NCBI GenBank assembly: GCA_027475525.1
Contig: JAMWFC010000091.1
Coordinates: forward strand, 558,001 to 622,000
Reading direction: 5' to 3'
DNA length: 64,000 nt
Source: Macrolepiota albuminosa
Lineage: Eukaryota > Basidiomycota > Agaricomycetes > Agaricales > Agaricaceae
The notes beneath the pieces were generated by a model, which searched no databases, was not told the DNA's origin, and saw only the letters and a program-made list of their open reading frames with translations. Shown one piece after another: positions 23,170 through 33,584 of the stretch. The first letter of the stretch is position 1; each line of letters starts with the position of its first letter. Both the position numbers and the translations under genes were made by a program.

Positions 23170-25480
23170 TTAGCGCGGGCGCCTTTTCGTTGTCCCCTAG
23201 GGAACGTTGGCACCGTTCGTCGGATTCCGGAATTTGGGTCGCTAATTGTGAGGGTCGTTTCCTCGTCGGTAACTGTCTTGACGACTGATCGCGCCAAGAC
23301 GTCGAAGGGTCTGCCGAGAAGTAAGTCGTAAGCCGGGGAGCGTAAGATGTGTATCTGAAGATAAAAAGTGATGTCGCCAAGGGTGCACGGCACATTCTTG
23401 GCGAGGCCTAGAGATCTGTCCACCGTACCGTTAGCGCTCTGCATGTTTAGTATAACGGTAGGGTCGTAAATAAGGCCTAGATCATTAGCGACTTCCGCTG
23501 CCATAGAAATAATCTGAGACCCGCTATCCACGATTGCCTCTACTAAATAAGGCCTAGATCATTAGCGACTTCCGCTGCCATAGAAATAATCTGAGACCCG
23601 CTATCCACGATTGCCTCTACTTTGTGCTTGTTGTCTACGGTTAGCGCTACCGAGCGAATAGCGTGCGATTCTTGAGCGACGGTAAGAATTGCTGGGTCCT
23701 CTCCATGGTCCACAGACCTAAGGTAGGTCTCTACTGGGTCCACAGAGGTGGCGTTAGCGATGGAGTCGGCAAGAGGCTCATCAGTGTCGGGAGAGTCGAT
23801 GGTAACAGAAAAACCAGGAAGCGCGTCGTCGAGTTCATCAACCTCGGCAACGGCTGTCGCCAAGGGTCGTCGGGGAGTGACTGCCGTTTTGACCTGGTTG
23901 CGGACGTCGGGAGCAATACTACAAAGTTCTTCTATTGACAAGGTGACGGCGGTTTTCATGATACGGTTAAAAACGTGGTTAGATTTCTCTATGTCGAAAA
24001 TTGGCGCGGTAGGTCGGTAGCCACCCTCAGGACGTTTCTCGGCAAAGTTTCGTTGTGCTGGTGCGTGATAACGGTCGGGAATCCCTGAGTAGGGATGGAG
24101 AGGCGGCAAAGGCGGTTTGGAAGCGGTAGCAGTCGACGATGGTTCTGGAGCAGTAGCAGGGGTAGTGGCAGGCGGTGCGGTAGGAGCAGGTGTCGGTAAC
24201 TTGCTAGCGGGAGGCATTGGCTTATATCCTTTGAGAGGTTGTTTGGGCTGCTTAACTTCAACCCCATCAAAGACCTGATTCTTAAGCGAATCCAACTCCT
24301 GTTGGAGCTTGGCGATACGCTCTTCCCGTGAGAAAGTAGGGTGGTCGCCAACGCTGTCGAAGTGTAAGACCTCGTGAATCATCTGCTGTTGAGTCGCTTG
24401 TTCAGGGTCGGGGTTGGCGTTGCCAGATAGCGTGCCGGTAACGATTTGTCCTGGATTGCGCCTATGCCATTCATCAACTCGCTCCTGGAAGGACTTCTTG
24501 TCTGGGTAGTTGGGAATGATGGCGCCAGTAGTGAGTACTATCTTGCCGTCGATAGCCCGTCGAATTCTCCCTTGCCGAATATAATTCTCCAAAGTCGCGC
24601 AGCGTCCTCTCGTCATGGTGTGGCCAATTTCCCCACAGAAGTGGCAAGGGCCAGGTGCGGGTGCGTTAGCGGGTCGGTTAGCAGTCAGGTTGGTGGTAAT
24701 CATAGTTTCAATACGCGTCATAGCGGAAGCGACAGCGGCGGTAATAGCAGCATTGAGCTCCTCTTTCTTAACGAAGTCGGCAACAGGAGGCGGGATGGGA
24801 ATGATACCGTTAGTTCGCTCAGGTGGTGGGCTCGTCCTAGCGCGTTGCAGTCCAACGCCAGTGTCCGTTCCCTTGAGAACCCATTTTCCGGCCTCAAAGA
24901 CGTCGGCAACGTTATAGGGCTCGTCAGGGTGATGGGCCTGATGAACTATCTCTAGGCGACGAGCAATACGAGTCCACAGTGAAGTCGGGATGCCTTGCTG
25001 AAATAGGCGACGTTCCTCGTTAATGTAGAGCTTGCCGTTCTGCAGAAGCCACCTAGCGATTTTCTGGAACTCGCGGTAATACGTGGAAAATGCGCCAAGC
25101 GACGATGTGCCACTGTCGAAAGATTCCTGAACTAGTTTCTGGAGCTCGTTTACCGTGTATCGGGTAGCTTCCTCTGCGCCAGGGTACAGCTGGATTACTG
25201 CCGTCTTCCAGTCCTCATACGAAGCGCCTTGAGCTGGAGCTGGCGGGGCGGCAGGAACAAAGGCGGCAAACTCGGTAAGACCTGTCCACGTCTCTGCCGT
25301 GTCATACGATACGTATCTTGCCGCATACTCCTTCATCTGCGTGTGGTCGGTAATGTTACAATCTCTGAATAGATACTCCAACTCCTTGAAATACTGGGAG
25401 AGCTCCCGTGGCTTGGACTCGTCCCATTTCGGTGCCGAGAAGTGGTTGCGTGGCGGCATGCGCTGGACTTGTTGTTCCAT
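23097..25480 (-). CDS. gypsy Gag-protease
   Basis: Capsid protein and aspartic protease in one frame of about 769 codons, if the duplication at 23468-23621 is collapsed. It starts at MEQQVQRMPPRNHF. The retrotransposon Gag domain includes ARYVSYDTAETWTGL and FSTYYREFQKIARWLL. A zinc knuckle follows (CHFCGEIGHTMTRGRC, C-x2-C-x4-H-x6-C, two residues longer than usual before the last Cys). After a proline-rich stretch comes protease VDSGSQIISMAAEV and DLLLGRPFDVL. The same frame stays open for about 115 codons upstream of the ATG with a protein-like, proline-rich composition, so translation may start earlier at a non-AUG codon. It ends at a TGA at 23097, inside the overlap with the Pol frame. 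Confidence 0.85.
23468..23621. repeat. 77 bp tandem duplication in gypsy protease
   Basis: Positions 23468-23544 equal 23545-23621. The unit contains the protease active-site codons (VDSGSQI), so the motif appears twice in different frames. Confidence 0.95.
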
Positions 25481-25841
25481 GGCGACGGTGGTAACGAGTT
25501 CGGTTAGCGGTAGTGGGGAAGGAGTTCTAGGTATTGGCGACGGGGTAAGAGAAATGGCGAATTGAGAAAGCGGTGTTAAAGGAGTGATGGGAGTGACTGA
25601 TTGCGGTAAGGCAAAGGGCGACGCTAAGGGGTCGTCGGCACTATAATCGAGGGAATGCGGGAAGAGATCAGGAAAAGCGTCTATAGTGGCGTTCTGTAGT
25701 TCCTGTGCGAGAGAGAGACCCGGTAAGGCACCAGGTGGTTGTGGGGTTGATGGGTGGGAAGGAGCTATGCCTTCTGCCGACTGGTCTAGCAGGCGGCGCC
25801 TACGCTGGAGACGGGTTTCTGGCGGAATTCTGCCCTAAAGA
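25481..25841 (-). other. gypsy leader, open in the gag frame
   Basis: No stop occurs in the gag frame from shortly after the primer-binding site to the first ATG. The translation (GALPGLSLAQELQ, DYSADDPLASPFALP, PLTPLSQFAI) resembles the proline-rich N-terminus seen in other basidiomycete gypsy Gag proteins. Confidence 0.45.
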
Positions 25842-25863
25842 TCCCTCGCGGTGGGCTCCAATT
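25842..25863 (-). promoter_or_regulatory. tRNA primer-binding site of the gypsy element
   Basis: In element orientation the bases after the 5' LTR read AATTGGAGCCCACCGCGAGG. TGG plus the following bases would pair with a tRNA 3' end of the form ...GUGGGCUCCA. I cannot name the tRNA. Confidence 0.7.
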
Positions 25864-26809
25864 TGATGACGCCCAAAGTTTGGTCAGTAACAAATGTAAC
25901 AAAAGTGTTACCGTACCAAGAGTGTGCGTTGGGCGCGCTAAAAGTAAGATGGGGAGTCCCGGGCAGGTCCCAGAGAACGCGTCTGTGAAAAAGGGTAAAA
26001 GTCGGTAACGGGGTCGGCAAGTGTCAAGCGCTAAGGTAAAGCGCCTAAGGAAAGAGCGGTAAGTGAACACGGCAAGGTCAACGGCAAGAGCACGGTAAGC
26101 TTAGCAAGATCTAAGCGTCGATAATGCCTGCCGTAGTTGCAAGGCGCGAATAAGTCGAAGTTAAGCGAGAGTCTGCAACTGCCGACGAGTTCGACGTTGC
26201 CGACCGTAAATGAGCTCTGGGCGTAAGAGAGAGAGACTGAAGTAAGGGGGAAACTCTGGTCTATTCGTCTGATGTCCTATGTACAAGTCGGTAAGTACTT
26301 TTATACTACAATGAGTTCGCCGTCGCCAGTGGCTAATGACGCCACTCTTGCGGTAAACTAGAAAATTTCAAAGGGGTAGCTCCAACGGTTTCAGATCCCT
26401 ACTGTCCATTCAAGAGCCTTAGTGACGCCAGGCGACAGATCGCGAAGCTAAACCATCACTCCATCACCCTTCTGTCCGTCCAAAGTGCTTAGCGATGTCA
26501 GGCGCCAAATCGAGACGCTAAGCGGTGTCAGACGCCAAGGTCAAACGCCAAGCTGTCCGTCAGTTTTTGATAGATCATCAGGCTTCTCGCTAAGCGCTGT
26601 CGTCAGTGACTGATGCCATCTGTCAGTTGTCATTCTGTCTGCCGATCAGCGCTATCACTGATTGGATCTGCTTCTTGCCGTGCGTGGCCGTCAGAAATGG
26701 CTTAAAATAGGTAGAACGCGTGCGCTAAGTTCGGAACGAGTGCGGCAAGGTTTTCGGAGCCGGTGCCGAGCCTGCCGTTGATGCGCCTAACCTGTATGGG
26801 GTTCTATCA
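25864..26809 (-). repeat. gypsy 5' LTR with promoter
   Basis: Same length as the left LTR. In the element's orientation a TATA box (TATAAAAG) lies at about 26297-26305, upstream of the primer-binding site, consistent with minus-strand transcription. Confidence 0.92.
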
Positions 26810-28808
26810 GCTTAAAACTTCATTTGATCAGAGATCAACCGCAGCCAAGTCTTACTGACATATCGATGTTACATGATACCACAGAGGATGATCAACAATC
26901 ATCTTTGACAATCAATGAATTGACTTCGGATACGATTCCTGGTCAGGTATCTACAGACAATGTGGAATGACCCCAGAGACATAGAACACGTACGGTGGCT
27001 AGGCAACAGTATTGGGAGAATGTTGCAAAATAGAATGAGAGATTGATGAATCTTTGGGCAGATCAAAACGCAAAAGTTGGACCTCATCAAAATTTATTAG
27101 CAATTCTTGATCTCAAATCACTAGTCCAAACGTCTCATTTTACTATGGATGTCGAAGACATGTCCTTGCTTGAAGACTCTGCAATTTTTGAGTATAAGGC
27201 ATATCTAGCATATGGCCAGGATCCATTATCTTTTTGGACAACGAAGAATTATGACCTTAACAAAGCACCAGAAAATTATCATGAGGTTATGAGAAGATCA
27301 GATAAGGCAGTATGGATGGTAGCCATGGAGAAAGAAGTGGAAAGTTTAAAGGAACAAGGAGTGTTTGTACCAGCAGATTTACCAAAAGGCAAGAAAGCAC
27401 TTGGAGTTTGATGGGTTTATGCCCACAAGTACAATCCAGACGGAACAATTATACAAGGGAAGAAAAAGGTGAGACTAGTAGCTCAGGGTTTCAGTCAACA
27501 ACCAGAAGATTATGGTTCAACATATGCACCCATGGCCAAGATGACAAGCATCAGAATAGCATTAGCGTATGCAGCAATGCACAATCTCAAAATTTTTTTA
27601 TTTGATGTCAAGATGGCGTTTTTGAATGCTCCGCTCACACATGATCTGTATTGCAAGCAATCTCTGGTTTCCCAGACGACAATCCACAAAAAGTCAATAA
27701 ACTTCTTCGTGCAATCTATGGCTTAAAACAGTCATCTAAGGAGTGGTATACTCTTCTTCGGAGCGTCTTGGAAAATATTGGTTTGATCAGGTGTGAGGTG
27801 GACCATGCAGTGTTTCTAGGACGTTTCTCTTTGCCACCACATGACTCGATTCCAGCATTAGAGAATGGAAAAGATCTTTTCATTATCATTTGCGTTTACG
27901 TGGACAATGGACTGAATGTTATGAATTCAAAACCATTGTATGATTGGATTGTTATAGAAATGAACAAACATTTCTTGGTCATTGATTCAGGAACCACATT
28001 ATTATATTTGGGCATTTGAATTGATTGTTATAGAAAACAGAAAAAGTTATGGCTTTTGCAAAAAGGATATGTACTGGACCTGTTGACGATGTATCGTCTC
28101 CTGAAAGCGACGCCTTTATTTCTACCGTTGGTTGGCAAATTAGAAGACCTTCCAGAACCCCCACCGAATTCACTACTGGAAATTAGAGACGACGACATCA
28201 AAATCCATTACCAACACTTAGCAGGATCTATTTTATACTCAAGTCTATACACATGTCCAGACCTGGCATTTATGGCAATGTCTCTTGGTTGATATAATGC
28301 TTCTTCGACAAGGGCACATCTCTTGGCTGCAAAACGTGTATTACGATACTTATCAGAGACTAGGGATTATGCACTGAAGTATAATTTCTTACATCTGACT
28401 TCAGACAGTCCCTTGAGACTTCTTTTTCCTGCAGACTTTGGAGCTGTGGACACTGACTGGGCGTCTGACTCCTCGACAAGAAAAAGTGTTACAGGTTACG
28501 CCTTCTTTATGTACTCGAGTCTGGTTTCATAGTCCTCTGTAAAACAACGAACCATTGCGCTTTTATCAACAGAAGCTGAATATATGGCACTTTCACATGC
28601 CCTACACAAAGCAATTGCAATCCAATATTTTCTGACAGCAATGGATTTACCGACTCCTCAACCTTTCCCGATATACTGTGACAATAAAAGTGCATTAGAC
28701 ATTGCAAATTCTGACTCTATTACATCTCGTTCAAAGCATATCGACATACAATACTATTTTATCCATGAACATCTCAATACAGGCTCATTCAAACTTTCCG
28801 GGTCTTGA
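26810..28808 (+). pseudogene. copia reverse transcriptase and RNase H
   Basis: The copia frame resumes beyond the gypsy element. RT motifs are VRLVAQGFSQ, DVKMAFLNAPL, LRAIYGLKQSSKEWY and CVYVDNGL. The last is YVDD in active enzymes, so the second catalytic Asp is Asn. RNase H follows with STEAEYMALSHA, YCDNKSAL and RSKHIDIQYYF. Stops fall at about 27409 (GV, TGA, WVY), 28017 and 28529, and there are frame changes. It ends just before the 3' LTR. Confidence 0.88.
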
Positions 28809-28940
28809 CATTGGATATGATTGCAGATATACTTATGAAAGCGTTATCGAAGGACCTACACACTAAGTTCGCATCCTCCCTAGGACTGGTTATCCAGAAT
28901 TGACTCAATCACTATTCACACATCCTCGCTGATGGGATTG

Positions 28941-29226
28941 TGTTGACCGAGAAGGGTCTGTGTGGTTAGCTGATGGATGTAATCATGTGATTATGGAAGT
29001 AAATTTGAGTTTGTGCTTCACTCAGCCTCAGTTGTTCTTTCTCTTATACAAGACGAGCATCTGAGGCGGTAAGCACAATATTATTAATTAGTTTGCTCTG
29101 TCCTGATAACTTATGACTTAGTCACTATTCTGTCTGTAGGTATGAAATTAGTTGTTCTTTCTCTTATACAAGATGGACATCTAAGGTGTCACTATTCTGT
29201 CCGTAGGCTCTCTTATCTGGCCAGCA
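28941..29226 (+). repeat. copia 3' LTR with internal duplication
   Basis: It begins TGTTGACCGAG and ends CCAGCA. Compared with the 5' LTR it has an extra segment in which TTGTTCTTTCTCTTATACAA and CACTATTCTGTC both occur twice. Part of the extra piece starts GTAAGC and ends CTGTAG, so it looks like an intron. Confidence 0.7.
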
Positions 29227-29677
29227 CCTAAAGATCTGGGAGCCCAGCAGGAACCACTCAAGGTATGGATCCATGGATCTATGGGGGAAAATAAACATGT
29301 GAATGACTAGTGTGAACTGGGAGCAGGGGTGTTCTTTGAGACAAGAGGGGATCTAAGTTGTGGGAAAAAATGGATTCTGAGGTCTACTTTAGTAGACCAA
29401 GATTTTTTGTTTCATGTTGTCAAATGCCTTGTTAATTATTGTAATTTATTATATCTAGTATCTAGAAAGAGGAGCATGCATGAAAATTGTACAATTATGT
29501 GATATTTTTTTTTTGCTCTAGCAATTATTATTCTGTTTTTTTTTTTCATTTATTTTCATCTTTAAAAATTAGACCACATTGTCTTTGATAATTATAAAAG
29601 CTCCTTAAATTATTTTTTCTGTAAGCTTGAGTTTTCTGTCTAATAGAATGTGCTTATATAAGCTGATGCTCCAGCAA
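29227..29677. other. AT-rich spacer, no gene
   Basis: Poly-T runs and short repeats lie between the copia 3' LTR and the Helitron start. I see nothing coding. Confidence 0.4.
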
Positions 29678-29780
29678 TCTCTATATAATGCGACAACACC
29701 TGGGAAATGATGTGCTTAGTCAGTTTTGACAGTTTCTGACTAAGGCTGACAAATACTTCCTTTTTTATCTCTTTTTTTCA

Positions 29781-29934
29781 GTCAGTTGGAAAAAGAAACA
29801 GTATATTAGTTATTATTTAAGTAATAAAAAATGTGTATATTAAATATTTCATTGTATGTCAGTTGGAAAAAGAAACAGTATATTAGTTATTATTTAAGTA
29901 ATAAAAAATGTGTATATTAAATATTTCATTGTAT
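29781..29934. repeat. 77 bp tandem duplication in Helitron leader
   Basis: Positions 29781-29857 equal 29858-29934, starting GTCAGTTGG. Confidence 0.95.
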
Positions 29935-30098
29935 GCTATCTCTCAGACACATGTGAAAGGTGTCCAGAGTCTGTGGATATGGCTGAGGCCCAAATGCGAT
30001 TTAGTGGACACCAGTTTTCATGCCTCGCATGTTCTTTACCCAAACAGCACCAATTTTTCCATGGTTTTGACATTGTAGTAAGTAAACTACACTACAAA

Positions 30099-30374
30099 GT
30101 AAGTGTTGATAAATTGATTGATGTACAAATATTAATAACTATTCTTCTAGCAAAACTTCAAAACTCAATTACAAAGTAAGTATTGATTGATTGATTGATA
30201 TTAATAAATGATCAATTTAGCTACAACTTCGAAACTTGATTACAAAGTAAGTATTGACTGATTGATTGATTGATGACCATTAACAAACATTCTTATAGTG
30301 AAATTTTCAAACTCAACTACAAAGTAAGTAATGATTGATTGATTGATTGATGATTCTTAACAAACATTCAATAG
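30099..30374 (+). repeat. four diverged ~75 bp repeats, each shaped like a mini-intron
   Basis: GTAAGT occurs at 30099, 30176, 30247 and 30324, each time after ACAAA and followed by TGATTGATTGATTG runs and then a TAG at 30150, 30220, 30298 and 30374. Between them lie 25, 26 and 25 nt 'exons' of the form ...ACTTCAAAACTCAATTACAAA. The copies differ, so this is an old tandem array and not one of the 77 bp duplications. Confidence 0.7.
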
Positions 30375-30780
30375 CTCAACAACTTTCAGCTATTGATTGA
30401 TCATTGTAAGTGATTTTTGTTGTATTTGGGCTTAGAAAATTCGAAAAAATCACAGAAAAATCAGGAAAAATTCAATTCAGCTTATAGTGAAAGTTTGGGC
30501 TATTGTAGTAAGTGACATTTATTGTTTTTGGGCTTTATAAATGCTTAAAAAATTAAATAAAATCAAGAAAAATTCAATTCAGCTTATAGTAACACTTGGA
30601 CAACTTTGGGCTATTGATATACTCATCATGTAAGTGTCTTTCAATGGTTTTAAGCTATGAAAATGCCTAAAATATTATTCTTTCAGGCAATCTTCAACTA
30701 CTCATCCTCATAATGAACCCAGTACTCCTGAAGGTCAAAGACAGCAGGCTAGGATTCAAAGCAGGCTACAACAGTTACAA

Positions 30781-31710
30781 ATGACTGATCCTGATGAGTG
30801 TCAGGCAAATAGAAGTAGAAGATCTACTTCAATGGTTATATCACTTCATTATGGAACTGGGGATATGAGAATTGGAAGTGCTTCTAGCTCTTTGAGGAGG
30901 CCTATTGGATCAACTGTTACTGTGGACTTATTTGCATCTGAGGATGTGCAACTTGGAACTACAGGATTGGGGAATATAAGAACTGGGAGAAATAATCAGA
31001 TTGCTTCAAGCTCTGAGGAAAATACTTCTAGCTCTTTGAGGAGGCCTATTAGACCACCAACTGTTGCTGAGGATCTATTTGCTAGGGCTATTCCTGAAAC
31101 TCATTTACCTGAAGGATGGAATGCTCCTTTGCAAAATCCTATTCCTAGAATGATACCACCTCTACCTCTTGCTGCACATAGAGCTCCTTATGTGCCTTCA
31201 ATAGTAGCACCTCTACCAGCTGCTGTGCATGGAAGAGATAATAGAGTGGGATCAGTCAATCAGCCTGTAGTTGGTGGAACTGTTATGAGTATACCTGAAA
31301 CTCATTTGCCTGAAGGTTGGGATGCTCCTTTGCAGAATCCTATACCTAGAATGCCTGCTTTATATGGGCCTGCTTTACCACTACCACTGCCACCTATACT
31401 TGGGAATAGAGAGAGAGAAATTAACCAGCAGGTTGCTCCTATACAAGCACAAGCATTAGCAGCATTGCAAGACCAACAAAGGTTGAGGCATATTGCTGCA
31501 GCTGAGGAGCAGGATAGACAACAGCAGGCACTAGCAGTATTGCAAGAGCAGCAAAGGCTCAGACATATTGCTATAGCTGAAGAGGAGGAGAGGCAACAGG
31601 AGTGGCAAAGGCAACAACAGGCATTAGCAGTATTGCATGAGCAACAACAGCTCAGAGAGCAAGGAAGACAACTACAGATATTACACCAGCCAGAGGTGAG
31701 ACAAAGATAA
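30781..31710 (+). CDS. Helitron-borne low-complexity ORF
   Basis: 309 codons from MTDPDECQANRSRR. It contains a repeated block (IPETHLPEGWNAPLQNPIPRM and IPETHLPEGWDAPLQNPIPRM) and a repeated SSSLRRPI. It ends in a Gln/Glu-rich coiled-coil-like tail with repeats of ALAVLQEQQRLRHIA. It lies upstream of the Helitron Rep region and was probably its N-terminal part or a separate first ORF. There is no catalytic motif. A stop and frame break separate it from the next frame at 31777. Confidence 0.5.
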   Translation: MTDPDECQANRSRRSTSMVISLHYGTGDMRIGSASSSLRRPIGSTVTVDLFASEDVQLGTTGLGNIRTGRNNQIASSSEENTSSSLRRPIRPPTVAEDLFARAIPETHLPEGWNAPLQNPIPRMIPPLPLAAHRAPYVPSIVAPLPAAVHGRDNRVGSVNQPVVGGTVMSIPETHLPEGWDAPLQNPIPRMPALYGPALPLPLPPILGNREREINQQVAPIQAQALAALQDQQRLRHIAAAEEQDRQQQALAVLQEQQRLRHIAIAEEEERQQEWQRQQQALAVLHEQQQLREQGRQLQILHQPEVRQR

Positions 31711-33430
31711 CTTTCAGATGTTGCATTGACTAAGAAAGATTAACAGGATGTAGATCTCAATCCTGAATATAGGCCTTTGAATGAGGCTAGGGCTCAAAGG
31801 ATCTTAGAAGGCTGGGAACAAGAACATGCAGCTGATTTGGAGGAGGACTTTGACAATCTAGATGCTCAAGATCTGGATGATCCTGTTGACAATAGGAGAC
31901 AGCCAAATCTAGCAGCAGAGCAACTGGAACCTCCTCTTCATCCTCCCATTCTACAACAACCTATAAATGCTCTTCCAAGAGGAAGACAGCCTAATAATGA
32001 TCCTGCTGAGGATATAGAGGAGGACTTAGAATATGTGGATCCACCTGTGCAAAATCTACCAGCACCTCCCATCCTACAAAGGGTTGATCATATTCAAGGC
32101 ATCAATGCTCTTCCAAGAGGAAGACAGCCTTATATAGATGAACTCTCAGCACATTATCTTGGTCTTATGGATGTTATATGTCCACACTGTCAGGCTCTAC
32201 ATTGGAATGCTGAAAAGCTTACCAGTTCTACTAGACATCATACAAAATTTGGCATGTGCTGTCTGCAAGGCCAGATTGATTTGCCTAGGCTTGCAGATGC
32301 TCCACCAGAACTGCTTGGCTTACTTCAAGGCTATCATGCTCTTTCTGATGCTTTTAAAGCATCTATTTGCCAATACAATGCAGCCTTTGCATTTATATCT
32401 CTGGAAGTCAAAATTGACCATGCGATTATGAATGCTCCAGAACCATACAGCTTTAGGATTAATGGAGAGCTCCATCATCTGACAGGTGCTTTGCTTCCAA
32501 CTGAAGGTGATCATCCTGTATATGCACAACTCTACTTCTACAATCACAATCAACAATTGGCTTTTCATCAAGGAAGCAATTCTAGATTGGATCCTCAGAT
32601 AATGGCCTCTTTGCAGGATATGCTTCATAGAGTCAATCTCTTTATTGGCTTATACAAGCTTGCAAAGCAGATTATGACAGAAGTACCTGAAGGCCAACCA
32701 CAAAGGCTTTCTGTTCAACTTAGGGCTGACTTTGGAGACCATTGACACTATAACAACCCTAATGAACAGGAAGGAGTTCCTGCAATTATACCAGGAGATA
32801 GTTCTGAAGAACGATCAGATCACTGTGACATAGTCCTGCATTTGCATGGAAGTCAATTGAAGCAAATCAGCCATTTACACCCTTTTTATACTCCTCTGCA
32901 CTACACAATCATATTTCCAACTGGAGAACATGGATTTCATTTAAACATTCCTTCTCAGCTGGGACCACAAGGGCAACGCAGAACACAAAATATCACCAAA
33001 ACTGCTTACTATGCATATTAACTTCAGCAGAGATCTTTAGAAGCTAATGCCGCTTTGCTTTGGAGTGGTCGATTGTTTCAACAATATGTTGTCGATGCAT
33101 GGGCTTCAATCAAACAAACAAAACTTAATTGAGTTAGACACAATCAAACAAAGATTAGGGCTGAAGTCTATCAAAGAGTGGTTGATGCGGCTACTAGAGA
33201 TGAAGACTTACGCAGGCAAAGCCGATGTGTGGTCCTCCCCTCTTCTCATGTTGGAAGTGAATGACACATGCAGCAACTATTCCAGGACTCTATGGCTATT
33301 TGCAGACATTTCCATAAACCAGATCTCTTCATCACCATGACTGCCAATCCAAAGTGGCCAGAAATTGAAGAGGCTCTGTTGAAAGAACCTATGGTTAATG
33401 GAAAGAGGCAAACAGCTTCTGACCATCCAG

Positions 33431-33584
33431 ATATTGTTGCCAGAGTATTTGAACTCAAGAAAAATGCTCTTTTGAAGGACATAAAAGATGGTCTGTTTGG
33501 AAAATGTATATTGTTGCCAGAGTATTTGAACTCAAGAAAAATGCTCTTTTGAAGGACATAAAAGATGGTCTGTTTGGAAAATGT
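33431..33584. repeat. 77 bp tandem duplication in Helitron Rep
   Basis: Positions 33431-33507 equal 33508-33584, covering IVARVFELKKNALLKDIKDG, which therefore appears twice. Confidence 0.95.

Larger units (their letters stand above)
15295..26809 (-). mobile_element. gypsy (Ty3-type) LTR retrotransposon, young, with an extra antisense gene
   Basis: The element is 11.5 kb and transcribed on the minus strand. The 946 bp LTRs (15295-16240 and 25864-26809) differ at only five places by eye, all transitions. The flanks share GCTT, or AGCTT if the boundary is moved one base. The primer-binding site is next to the right LTR and the polypurine tract next to the left one, which fixes the orientation. 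Gag-protease and RT-RNase H-integrase read on the minus strand, and a spliced gene reads on the plus strand between integrase and the 3' LTR. It is rich in CpG, unlike the older elements around it. Three 77 bp duplications break its frames artificially. Confidence 0.93.
11651..29226 (+). mobile_element. copia (Ty1-type) LTR retrotransposon, decayed, split by a gypsy element
   Basis: It runs from TGTTGACCGGG (11651) to CCAGCA (29226). Without the inserted gypsy element (15295-26809) it is about 6.06 kb, a normal copia length. The order gag, protease, integrase, reverse transcriptase, RNase H confirms the copia type. The flanking pentamers TCTGA and CCTAA agree at three of five positions. Frames are broken by many stops and two catalytic aspartates are changed, so it is inactive. 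Confidence 0.85.

Noticed and set aside
30060..30390. CRISPR-like array
   Set aside because: Repeats are diverged, spacing is not repeat-spacer, the genome is eukaryotic, and the units are explained by TGATTGATTG runs and mini-intron shapes.
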